Positions 1 to 6,356 of a stretch of DNA of 8,863 nt are shown piece by piece (the first letter of the stretch is position 1; every line of letters starts with the position of its first letter). The stretch is from NCBI GenBank assembly GCA_020629355.1, contig JAHDDM010000039.1, positions 1 through 8,863 of the forward strand, given 5' to 3'. Both the position numbers and the translations under genes were made by a program. The DNA is from Rhodospirillaceae bacterium (GTDB taxonomy: Bacteria; Pseudomonadota; Alphaproteobacteria; JABSOH01). The notes under the pieces are model-generated. The model was not told where the DNA came from. It worked only from the letters and a program-made list of their open reading frames with translations, and did no database searches.

Positions 1-2
1 CT

Positions 3-47
3 GTTGTGATGGATCAAACCAAAGCTGGAATGAAAGTACCTGTGTGA
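3..47 (+). CDS. possible 3' end of a rightward gene (partial at left edge)
   Basis: An open frame enters from the left edge and encodes a 14-residue tail (VVMDQTKAGMKVPV) before a TGA at 45-47. The stop codon coincides with the start of the perfect hairpin at 46-90, whose right side is followed by a T-rich run on the plus strand. That is the arrangement expected for a gene followed closely by its terminator. The tail is too short to assign to any family, and a chance open frame of 14 codons is common. The support is therefore mainly the position of the terminator. If real, the gene converges on the transporter operon. Confidence 0.3.
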   Translation, partial: VVMDQTKAGMKVPV

Positions 48-100
48 TATAGCCTGTACTGTATAAAATGAATACAGTACAGGCTATATCTCTTTGTTTG
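46..100 (+). terminator. perfect 19-bp stem-loop, probable intrinsic terminator
   Basis: Positions 46-64 and 72-90 are exact reverse complements (19 bp) around a 7-base loop (65-71). The plus-strand flank 91-100 is T-rich (TCTTTGTTTG), which favours termination of rightward transcription. The other flank has no T run in the leftward direction, although so long a stem might still slow or end leftward transcripts from livM. I see the symmetry directly; the terminator role is inferred. Confidence 0.6.
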
Positions 101-114
101 CGTGAGGGTTCGTA

Positions 115-141
115 CCCCAAAAATGTGCGCATTTTATGGGG
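115..141. repeat. imperfect hairpin downstream of livM
   Basis: CCCCAAAAATG at 115-125 pairs with CATTTTATGGGG at 130-141 across the 4-base loop TGCG, giving 11 bp with one bulged A (136). It lies about 40 bases beyond the livM stop codon in the direction of livM transcription. No T run follows on either strand, so it is not a standard intrinsic terminator. It could stabilise the 3' end of the liv transcript. The rest of 1-181 holds nothing else I can identify. Confidence 0.4.
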
Positions 142-181
142 AATGGGCTATAGGTTCAATTCTGCATAAAGCAGTTTTACG

Positions 182-1489
182 TTAGCGTCTGAATGTCTTC
201 TCAGGGATCAGCCCGTGCGGGGCGTAGCGTGTGATCAGCAGCAGAACCAGTCCCATCATCACATGGCGAGCCTGTGCGGCATTATCAAGAAGGTGCTCAC
301 GGACGGGATTGCCATCATCCAGCCATAGGGTGGAAAGATCAATCAGACCACGACCTAACGGTTCGGATTGCACCCAGAAGAACCAGATGAGAAAGCCGCC
401 AAAGATACTGCCGATATTGTTGCCAGAGCCGCCGACAATCACCATAACCCAAATGAGGAAAGTAAAGCGTAGGGGGTTATAGGTGCTTGGAACGAACTGC
501 CCATCCAGCGTTGTGAGCATTGCGCCTGCCATGCCGACGACTGCTGAGCCGATGATGAACAGATACAGGTGTCTTGCGGTGACATCTTTGCCCATGGCGC
601 GGGCTGCTGTTTCGTTGTCTCTAATGGCGCGAATCATGCGTCCCCACGGAGAATGTAGTAGTCGTTGCGCAAACCAGAGCAGAACCAGCAAAACCACAGC
701 AAAAAGAGACATATAGCAGAGCTTCACCGCAATAGAAGAAAATCCAACAGGATCAAGGTTAAAAAAATTAGAAAATGCTTGAAAATCAGTGGATTGTTGC
801 AAGTCTATTTCATAGGGTACAGGGCGAGGTAAGCCCGTCACATTTTTCACGCCACGGCTGAGCCATTCTTCGTTTTTGAGTATCGCGATAATAATTTCTG
901 ATATGCCGAGGGTGGCAATGGCGAGATAATCCGAGCGTAAACCCAGCGCGATTTTACCGACAATCCATGCCGCGCCAGCAGCGAGAACTGCGCCGAAAAG
1001 CCAGGCGAACATGATGGGCATTCCCAGACCACCTAAGAAGCCAGTTCGTGCCGAATCAACGCTTTCAATGGCCTCTCGTGCGGGAAAATACACGTTGATC
1101 AACAGCCCGCCTCCGATGATACAGCACAGGGCGATGAGTAGTTTACGCAAACGGTTGTTCTGAATGGTGCGTTTCAGAAGAATACTGCTTGCGAATACAG
1201 CCGCTACGATGATGCCCGACAGGATAATGCCGTTGCCGCCAGCTTGCCATGTTGCACTTACGGGCGGATAGGCAATCAGAACTCCTGCCAGACCGCCTAT
1301 GGCGGTAAAGCCCATGATTCCGACATTGAACAGCCCTGCATAGCCCCATTGGATATTCACGCCCAAAGCCATAATCGCCGAGATAAGGCACATATTCAGG
1401 ATTGCCAAGGCACTATTCCAGCTTTGGAAGACACCAGTTGCCAGCAGCATTGCCGCCATGAGTGTGAAAAGGAGTATTGTACGGTTCAT
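182..1489 (-). CDS. livM: branched-chain amino acid type ABC transporter permease LivM
   Basis: One of the two inner-membrane permease subunits of a HAAT-family importer; it pairs with LivH to form the translocation path. The 435-residue product has about ten hydrophobic segments. Family landmarks are GYAGLFNVGIMGF near 49-61, YLAIATLGISEII near 188-200, a cytoplasmic EAA-like loop RAIRDNETAARAMG at 287-300 that should contact an ATPase, and GGSGNNIGSIFGG at 353-365. The length is close to E. coli LivM. The frame stays open upstream to 1591, but the ATG at 1489 is preferred. It overlaps the livH stop as ATGA, has an AAAGG ribosome site about 9 bases upstream, and starts directly before the first membrane segment. 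The longer N-terminus would be arginine-rich and unlike the family. Last gene of the operon. Confidence 0.93.
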   Translation of the reverse strand: MNRTILLFTLMAAMLLATGVFQSWNSALAILNMCLISAIMALGVNIQWGYAGLFNVGIMGFTAIGGLAGVLIAYPPVSATWQAGGNGIILSGIIVAAVFASSILLKRTIQNNRLRKLLIALCCIIGGGLLINVYFPAREAIESVDSARTGFLGGLGMPIMFAWLFGAVLAAGAAWIVGKIALGLRSDYLAIATLGISEIIIAILKNEEWLSRGVKNVTGLPRPVPYEIDLQQSTDFQAFSNFFNLDPVGFSSIAVKLCYMSLFAVVLLVLLWFAQRLLHSPWGRMIRAIRDNETAARAMGKDVTARHLYLFIIGSAVVGMAGAMLTTLDGQFVPSTYNPLRFTFLIWVMVIVGGSGNNIGSIFGGFLIWFFWVQSEPLGRGLIDLSTLWLDDGNPVREHLLDNAAQARHVMMGLVLLLITRYAPHGLIPEKTFRR

Positions 1490-2499
1490 ATGGACTTGCC
1501 TTTGAAAATACCTTGTGGGCGGATCAGCAGAACGATGACGAGTATCACGAAGGAGACGGCGAATTTGTATTCGGTGTTGAGTATTTGCCACAGGCTTTCT
1601 GGTGCGAGGGCATCGGGCAGCAGATAGCCGAAGAATTTTTTATAGGCAAAAGTGATGGCGACTTCTGAAAAGGCGATCAGGTAGCCACCCGCGATTGCGC
1701 CCAAAGGGCTGCCGAGACCACCGACAATGGCAGAAGCGAAGATGGGCAGCAGAAGCTGCATATAGATAAACGGCTTGAAGCTTTTATCGAGGCCATAAAG
1801 CACTCCTGCCAATGTCGCCAGAACGGCAGTGAGCATCCAGGTGATCATCACCACCCGTTCGGGATTGATACCAGAGAGCAGGGCGAGGTTTTCGTTGTCT
1901 GAATAGGCACGCATGGCCGTGCCGATACGGGTGCGGTTCAAGAAAGCAAACAGGGCAGTCACGGCGATAATGGTGATGATGATGGTGATCCCTTGTGAGG
2001 TCTTTAAGGCCAGCCCTTCATCGAAACCAGTGAACTTTTTGAATGCGCGGGCTGAAAAGATGAATCGCGCACCATCACTAAATATCTGGTCTTTGCTACC
2101 AATAATCAGACGAACGAGGCCGCCGATAAAGAACATCAAGCCGATAGAAACGATCATAAAAGTCAAAGGCTTGGCTTTGACCTTGCGATAATGTCGAAAG
2201 GTCAGGTGGTCTGTTGCAAGAACCAGTGTCACCGTTGCCAGAATCCCGAAGGGCAAGGCGATTAAAGCGGTAGGTAGCGGCGCGATGGAGACTCCTGCAT
2301 TTTGCAAAGCCCATGTCAGGAAAATCGTTATTGTTGTGCCAAAGGCCATCAATTCGGTGTGGGCAAAATTTGAAAACCGTAAGATTCCGTAGATGAGCGT
2401 GACCCCTAAAGCGCCTAGCGCAAGCTGGCTGCCATAGGTGAGGGCAGGGATAATGATGTAGTTCCCCAAAATGATCAATGCGTTCAGTATATCCATCAT
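1486..2499 (-). CDS. livH: branched-chain amino acid type ABC transporter permease LivH
   Basis: Second inner-membrane permease of the same importer. The 337-residue product is highly hydrophobic. It carries GVTLIYGILRFSNFAHTELMAFG (about 32-54), the first-helix signature of LivH. The coupling loop RAYSDNENLALLSGINP (197-213) should dock on LivG or LivF. IFASAIVGGLGSPLGAIAGG (253-272) and a C-terminal RPQGIFKG follow. It is somewhat longer than E. coli LivH, partly from a polar stretch around 285-310. Two ATGs stand in tandem at 2499 and 2496. The first overlaps the livF stop as ATGA. A run of six Gs at 2500-2505, encoding the end of LivF, may serve as the ribosome site and is better spaced for the second. 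The start is therefore uncertain by one codon. The 3' end overlaps livM by four bases. Confidence 0.93.
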   Translation of the reverse strand: MMDILNALIILGNYIIIPALTYGSQLALGALGVTLIYGILRFSNFAHTELMAFGTTITIFLTWALQNAGVSIAPLPTALIALPFGILATVTLVLATDHLTFRHYRKVKAKPLTFMIVSIGLMFFIGGLVRLIIGSKDQIFSDGARFIFSARAFKKFTGFDEGLALKTSQGITIIITIIAVTALFAFLNRTRIGTAMRAYSDNENLALLSGINPERVVMITWMLTAVLATLAGVLYGLDKSFKPFIYMQLLLPIFASAIVGGLGSPLGAIAGGYLIAFSEVAITFAYKKFFGYLLPDALAPESLWQILNTEYKFAVSFVILVIVLLIRPQGIFKGKSI

Positions 2500-3200
2500 C
2501 CCCCCAAAAATGATTTTCGGACTTCGGCATCAGCAAGCAAGGCCGCACCAGTATCATGGAAGCGATTGCGCCCACCTACCAGAACGTAGCCGCGATCCGC
2601 AATTTCCAGTGCTTGACGGGCATTTTGTTCCACCATCAAGACGGCAATTCCCGTGGCGGTTATATCGATGATTCGGTCAAAGAGTTCATCCATGACTTGC
2701 GGGGAGACACCAGCAGAGGGTTCATCTAGCAATAAAACTTTTGGGCGTGTCATCAAGGCACGTCCCACCGCGACTTGCTGGCGTTGGCCACCAGAAAGTT
2801 CCCCTGCTGCTTGACGATATTTTTGTCGCAGAACAGGAAATAGCTCAAGAACCTCTTCGATGGTGGCAGCTATATCGGAATCATCCCGAATGAATGCGCC
2901 CATCTCAAGATTTTCAGCGACGGTCATGCCGCCGAAAATATTTTGAGTTTGTGGCACAAACCCCATGCCCTTTTGCACTCGGTCTTGTGGGCTAAGGTGG
3001 GTAATGTCTGCACCTGCTAAAGAGACCTGGCCTGTGCGTATCTGTAACATCCCGAACAGGGCTTTCATCGAGGTGGATTTTCCGCAACCATTCGGGCCAA
3101 CAATCACCACGGTTTCGCCCTGATCAACGGACAGGTTCATTGCCTCGATAATATCAGATCCACCGTAACCGCCAGTAATGTCTTTGCCATCTAAATACAT
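2496..3200 (-). CDS. livF: branched-chain amino acid type ABC transporter ATPase LivF
   Basis: Cytoplasmic ATPase that, with LivG, powers the importer. The 234-residue length is normal for LivF. Visible motifs are Walker A GPNGCGKST (35-43), Q-loop Q84, signature LSGGQ (135-139) and Walker B VLLLDEP (155-161). VEQNARQA follows at 190-197, where LivF proteins carry Gln in place of the H-loop His, as here (Q192). The N-terminus (GYGGSDIIEAMNL) fits the family start, and an in-frame TAG lies just upstream (3204-3206), so the ATG at 3200 is firm. No good ribosome site precedes it. It is separated from livG by a 200-bp structured spacer, unlike the tight livF-livH-livM junctions. It overlaps livH by four bases. 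Confidence 0.95.
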   Translation of the reverse strand: MYLDGKDITGGYGGSDIIEAMNLSVDQGETVVIVGPNGCGKSTSMKALFGMLQIRTGQVSLAGADITHLSPQDRVQKGMGFVPQTQNIFGGMTVAENLEMGAFIRDDSDIAATIEEVLELFPVLRQKYRQAAGELSGGQRQQVAVGRALMTRPKVLLLDEPSAGVSPQVMDELFDRIIDITATGIAVLMVEQNARQALEIADRGYVLVGGRNRFHDTGAALLADAEVRKSFLGG

Positions 3201-3228
3201 GATCTATAAACCAACCACTTTTCTATAA

Positions 3229-3320
3229 CCAGAAACGCCAAAGGCGTTTCTGGCAAGGGCGACTGCACGCCGCCGCGAGTGCGGCGCACCCGCGTAGGCG
3301 CGATGCGTAGCATCGTTGCC
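3229..3320. repeat. GC-rich cluster of hairpins in the livG-livF gap
   Basis: The 200-bp gap (3201-3400) contains several nested symmetries. There is a perfect 11-bp stem with a 3-base loop (3229-3239 with 3243-3253), a 6-bp stem CGCCGC/GCGGCG (3271-3276 with 3281-3286) and a perfect 6-bp stem CGATGC/GCATCG (3301-3306 with 3310-3315). A closing pair GGCAA/TTGCC (3252-3256 with 3316-3320) would enclose the last two. The hexamer GCGTAG occurs twice (3292-3297, 3305-3310). The stretch is clearly richer in GC than its flanks and contains no gene. It resembles an intergenic palindromic repeat of the REP or small non-autonomous element kind, or an RNA structure tuning livF expression. Other copies cannot be checked here. 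Confidence 0.5.
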
Positions 3321-3357
3321 GTGAGCGATAAAGAAAAATACGCGGGATGATCTTGTC

Positions 3358-3366
3358 AAAAAAAAA
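3358..3366 (-). other. nine-base T run on the livG transcript strand
   Basis: Nine consecutive As on the plus strand give a run of nine Us in the leftward transcript about 35 bases after the livG stop. Only a weak 4-bp stem (TTGT/ACAA) precedes it, so it falls short of a convincing intrinsic terminator. It could still cause pausing before the hairpin cluster. Noted because it lies in the only other sizeable gap in the operon. Confidence 0.25.
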
Positions 3367-3400
3367 TGGTTGTTCCAGCACAAACAAATATCTCTCCTAT

Positions 3401-4171
3401 TTAATGTCTCTTACGTTTGCCACCGCGTCCAAGATACGACTCGATCACGGCCTCGTTACGCTGAATTTCCTCTGCCGTGCCTTGCGCGAGAAAACTACCC
3501 TCAGCCATGACAATCACCGTCTCGCACAGTCTGGCGATAAATTCCATATCATGTTCGATCATGCAGAAGGTATAACCGCGCTCTTGATTCAAGCGCAAAA
3601 TCGCATCCCCTATCGTGCGTAATAATGTCCGATTGACACCAGCGCCAACTTCATCCAAAAAGACAATTTTCGGCTCTGCCATCATGGTACGCCCAAGCTC
3701 CAGAAGCTTTTTCTGACCACCAGACAGATTGCCAGCCAATTCATCGGCAACATGAGAAATTTGCAAGAAATCCAAGACATCCTCAGCACGCTCTTTTATT
3801 TCGCGCTCACGGGCGCGCACCATCGGTGGTTGCAGAATGGCGTTAAAGATACCCTCGCCAGAGTGCTTGGGTACCACCATCAAATTATCCAGCACGGTCA
3901 AGGTAGAAAACTCGTGGGCTATCTGAAAGGTACGCAAAATGCCTTTATGGAAAAGCGCATGGGGCGGAAGGCCAGTAATGTCTTCGCCTTCGAGGAGGAC
4001 ACGGCCTGAATCTGGGGCATAATGACCCGCAATGACATTGAATAAAGTCGTCTTGCCCGCGCCATTCGCGCCAACAAGTCCTGTGATACTGCCCGTGGCA
4101 ATCTCAAGCGAGGTATCGTTGATTGCGTGAACACCGCCAAAGCTCTTGTGGATGTGCTCGACCCTGATCAT
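3401..4171 (-). CDS. livG: branched-chain amino acid type ABC transporter ATPase LivG
   Basis: Cytoplasmic ATPase partner of LivF. The 256-residue product has Walker A GANGAGKTT (34-42), Q-loop Q83 in the LivG-type RTFQIAHEFSTLTVLDN, signature LSGGQKKLLELGR (149-161), Walker B IVFLDE (169-174) and H-loop H207 in IEHDMEFI. The insertion between the Q-loop and the signature (about 103-125) is a LivG hallmark and distinguishes it from LivF. One oddity is that the residue after the Walker B Glu is Val (DEVGAGVN), where ABC ATPases nearly always have Pro; the catalytic Glu itself is intact. The ATG at 4171 has a TAAGG ribosome site about five bases upstream. The gene follows the livK terminator, so its expression probably depends on read-through or an unseen promoter. 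Confidence 0.95.
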   Translation of the reverse strand: MIRVEHIHKSFGGVHAINDTSLEIATGSITGLVGANGAGKTTLFNVIAGHYAPDSGRVLLEGEDITGLPPHALFHKGILRTFQIAHEFSTLTVLDNLMVVPKHSGEGIFNAILQPPMVRAREREIKERAEDVLDFLQISHVADELAGNLSGGQKKLLELGRTMMAEPKIVFLDEVGAGVNRTLLRTIGDAILRLNQERGYTFCMIEHDMEFIARLCETVIVMAEGSFLAQGTAEEIQRNEAVIESYLGRGGKRKRH

Positions 4172-4198
4172 GGATGCCTTATCTACATAGTACTTTTA

Positions 4199-4239
4199 AG
4201 AAAATAAAAGAAGCCGAAAGGAGGACTCCTTTCGGCTTC
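4199..4239 (-). terminator. intrinsic terminator between livK and livG
   Basis: A 13-bp perfect stem (4210-4222 with 4227-4239) with a 4-base loop lies 15 bases after the livK stop. In the leftward transcript it is followed by a U-rich tract (TTTTATTTTCTT). That is the classic form of a rho-independent terminator. Placed after the first gene of the operon, it should stop much of the transcription and leave livG-F-H-M at a lower level than the binding protein. Confidence 0.85.
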
Positions 4240-4254
4240 AATCAAAGCACAATA

Positions 4255-5442
4255 TTAGCGGTAGCTAACAGTCGAGATTTTCTGATTTTCAATCACTATC
4301 TCGGCAAAGCGACCAGCACTTTCACCAGGGCCGATCAATTCAACATCACTTGCGCCAACATAATCAATGCTGCCACCAGATTGCAGGATTTTTAGACCTT
4401 TGCTCAATTCGCCTGGATAAATTTTTTCGCCAGGTTGGTTGGCTACAGCAAAGACATGGCTTTTGAAGACATTGCTGTCCGAAGACTTAGCTGCTTGCAT
4501 GGCCAAGGCTATCAAGGCCGCCGCATCGTAGGATGTTGCAGCGTAAGGGCCATTCTTGAAGCCAGCTTTTTCTGCCATGCCGTCGAATGTTGCAGCACCA
4601 GGGCTGTCCGATTGTGGCAATGTGCCATAAGAGCCGTTCAAGTCAGCACCAATAGCAGCAGGCAAGCTATCACCGACCATGCCATCAGGAAGGACAAAGG
4701 TCTCGAAAGCACCCGCATCCAACGAGCTTTGAATAATGCCTTTGCCGCCTTGATCCAAATATCCTGCAACAATCAGGACATCACCGCCAGCCTGAGAAAG
4801 AGCGGCAACTTCAGCACTATAATCGCCTTTGCCGTCTTCATGGGAGGCAGAGATGGTGACTTTACCGCCAAGAGCTTCAAAATTGCTTTGGATGCTATCT
4901 GCAAGGCCTTTACCGTAATCGCTTTTGGTGTAGGTCAAGGCTGCAGACTTTACGCCGCGATCAATCATTACTTGTGCCAGGACTTGACCTTGACGGGCAT
5001 CAGAGGGTGCTGTGCGGAAGAAGACACCGTTATCTTCAATATCCGATAGTGCTGGCGTGGTTGCAGAAGGTGAAATCATCACAGTGCCGTTTGGCAAGGC
5101 AACATTCTGCAAGACGGCAGTGGTAACAGTAGAGCAATCCGCACCCATGATAGCACTTACCTTGTCTGCCGTAATCATCCGTTCAGCTGCAGCACCTGCT
5201 GCTGCTGCATCAGCACAGGTGGAATCACCGCGAACAGGGGTAAGGGTGCTGCCATTCAGCAGTAGGCCGCTTGTGCTAACCTCTTTCATGGCCAATTCTG
5301 CACCTGCTGCCATATCGGGGGTCAAGGACTCGATAGGCCCTGTAAAGCCAAGCAGAATGCCGATTTTGATGTCTGCTGCCGAAGCACTCATTGACAGACT
5401 AAGTGCGGTGGTTGCCATGGCGGCAAAGAGTAATTTTTTCAT
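4255..5442 (-). CDS. livK: periplasmic substrate-binding protein of the Liv/HAAT ABC importer
   Basis: Captures the substrate in the periplasm and delivers it to LivH-LivM. The 395-residue precursor starts with a typical Sec signal peptide (MKKLLFAAMATTALSLSMSASA, likely cut ASA|AD after residue 22). Mature IKIGILLGFTGPIESLTPDM follows, the opening strand and ligand loop of type I binding proteins (Peripla_BP_6 family). C76 and C103 are placed to form the N-domain disulfide seen in Leu/Ile/Val binding proteins. The frame opens at 5475, but the ATG at 5442 is chosen. It has an AAGGA site 6-7 bases upstream, and the signal peptide begins there. First gene of the operon. The ligand cannot be read from the sequence: family members bind branched-chain amino acids, other amino acids, amides or urea, so the livK name is by family and position. 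Confidence 0.88.
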   Translation of the reverse strand: MKKLLFAAMATTALSLSMSASAADIKIGILLGFTGPIESLTPDMAAGAELAMKEVSTSGLLLNGSTLTPVRGDSTCADAAAAGAAAERMITADKVSAIMGADCSTVTTAVLQNVALPNGTVMISPSATTPALSDIEDNGVFFRTAPSDARQGQVLAQVMIDRGVKSAALTYTKSDYGKGLADSIQSNFEALGGKVTISASHEDGKGDYSAEVAALSQAGGDVLIVAGYLDQGGKGIIQSSLDAGAFETFVLPDGMVGDSLPAAIGADLNGSYGTLPQSDSPGAATFDGMAEKAGFKNGPYAATSYDAAALIALAMQAAKSSDSNVFKSHVFAVANQPGEKIYPGELSKGLKILQSGGSIDYVGASDVELIGPGESAGRFAEIVIENQKISTVSYR

Positions 5443-5484
5443 AGTTTTTCCTTTTATGAGGTATAAAGAAGACATGCATGGAAT

Positions 5485-5512
5485 ATTGTAGAAAATAATC
5501 GGAATTGCAAAA
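5485..5512 (-). promoter_or_regulatory. candidate promoter of the liv operon
   Basis: On the minus strand, TACAAT (5485-5490) matches the -10 consensus at five of six positions. TTTTGC (5507-5512) lies 16 bases upstream as a poor -35. The transcript would start near 5478, giving a leader of about 36 bases before livK. The surrounding 114-bp gap (5443-5556) is AT-rich and must also serve the rightward aldolase-fold gene, for which I found no clear promoter. CATGCATG at 5473-5480 is a perfect palindrome just downstream of the likely start site, but too short to call an operator. Confidence 0.3.
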
Positions 5513-5556
5513 GAAAAATGTTATTCTCATGGAATTAAAATGACATGGAGAGTGCA

Positions 5557-6282
5557 ATGAATTTTCTCGAAGAGCGGATTGATCTCGCCTGTGCATTTCG
5601 CTGGACGGCTCGACTTGGGATGCACGAGGCGGTAGCAAACCATTTTTCCCTCGCCGTGAATACAGACGGTAGCCAATTTCTGATCAATCCAAATAAACGG
5701 CACTTTTCAAATATTACGGCAAGTGCATTGCTGGTGTTGGATGCCAACGATACCACAACCATGCAGCAGCCGAATGCGCCAGATATTACGGCTTGGGGAC
5801 TGCACGGTGCCTTGCATCGACTCTGTCCTCATGCGCGCTGTGCCATGCATGTCCATTCGATTTATGCCACGGTGCTTGCCAGCCTTGCAGACAGCCGTTT
5901 GCTGCCCATCGATCAAAACAGCGCGATGTTCTATAATCGGGTGGCTATTGATGATCAATACGGCGGTCTTGCGTTCGAGGAAGAGGCCGAAAGATGCTGC
6001 AAGAAATTGCAGGACCCTGCAACGATGATCCTGCTGATGGGTAATCATGGCATTATGGCGATTGGTGAGAGTGTTGCGCAAACCTTTGATCGGATGTATT
6101 ACTTTGAACGCGCTTGTGAGACCTATGTCAAAGCTCTGTGGACGGGGCAGGAAATGCGGGTGTTGAGTGATGAAATAGCAGAGAAGACGGCTTGGGAAAT
6201 TGAGAACTATCCGAATAATGCCGCGCATTTGCGCGAACTTCGGGAGATACTTGACCGTGAAGAGCCAGAATACCGCGATTAA
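5557..6282 (+). CDS. class II aldolase/adducin-fold protein, catalytic Glu replaced
   Basis: The 241-residue product has the class II aldolase/adducin fold, whose enzymes cleave or epimerise sugar phosphates using a metal ion. Visible landmarks are HEAVANHFSLAV (23-34), FLINPNKRHFSNI (41-53), the metal-binding pair H98 and H100 in MHVHS, and the third histidine H164 in GNHGIM. In E. coli fuculose-phosphate aldolase the catalytic Glu precedes Trp, 19 residues before the first metal His. The equivalent here is A79 (AWGLH at 79-83). The fold and metal site thus look kept while the acid/base is lost, so classical aldolase activity is doubtful. The substrate is unknown. The start at 5557 is preferred over the ATG at 5545 because GGAG (5547-5550) lies six bases upstream of it. 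It is divergent from the liv operon and 74 bases before dapF. Confidence 0.8.
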   Translation: MNFLEERIDLACAFRWTARLGMHEAVANHFSLAVNTDGSQFLINPNKRHFSNITASALLVLDANDTTTMQQPNAPDITAWGLHGALHRLCPHARCAMHVHSIYATVLASLADSRLLPIDQNSAMFYNRVAIDDQYGGLAFEEEAERCCKKLQDPATMILLMGNHGIMAIGESVAQTFDRMYYFERACETYVKALWTGQEMRVLSDEIAEKTAWEIENYPNNAAHLRELREILDREEPEYRD

Positions 6283-6284
6283 AG

Positions 6285-6315
6285 TCTCATCTCGTAGGCG
6301 AGGCGGGGGATGAGA
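6285..6315 (+). other. weak inverted repeat between the aldolase-fold gene and dapF
   Basis: TCTCATC (6285-6291) pairs with GATGAGA (6309-6315), and within it CTCG (6291-6294) can pair with CGAG (6299-6302). No T run follows, so it is at best a weak terminator. The 74-bp gap holds no other signal I can name, and dapF may be read through from the upstream gene or have its own promoter. Confidence 0.25.
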
Positions 6316-6356
6316 TGATGCGTCAAAAATAAAGATGCGCGAAAGACAGGGCAATG

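Noticed and set aside
1490..1591. 34-residue N-terminal extension of livM
   Set aside because: It overlaps livH coding sequence, is arginine-rich and unlike LivM; the ATG at 1489 has an ATGA overlap and a ribosome site.
3229..3253. 11-bp perfect hairpin as an intrinsic terminator after livG
   Set aside because: No T run follows the stem on either strand, so it does not meet the form of a rho-independent terminator; kept as part of the structured spacer instead.
3229..3320. CRISPR array or tRNA-like gene in the spacer
   Set aside because: No regularly spaced direct repeats, and the branched folding lacks tRNA landmarks such as the T-loop GTTC and acceptor pairing.
3347..3622. 91-residue plus-strand open frame starting in the livG-livF gap
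   Set aside because: Most of it is antisense to livG, with no recognisable features and no ribosome site of note.
4435..5049. 204-residue open frame on the plus strand
   Set aside because: Lies wholly antisense to livK, is Cys/Ala-rich with no recognisable domain, and has no supporting ribosome site; a shadow of a clear gene.
5012..5491. 159-residue plus-strand open frame
   Set aside because: Antisense to the livK 5' end and signal peptide, low complexity (Ala/Ser/Val), runs into the promoter gap; no family resemblance.
5707..6354. 215-residue minus-strand open frame
   Set aside because: Antisense to the aldolase-fold gene, whose motifs and ribosome site are convincing; the translation shows no domain.
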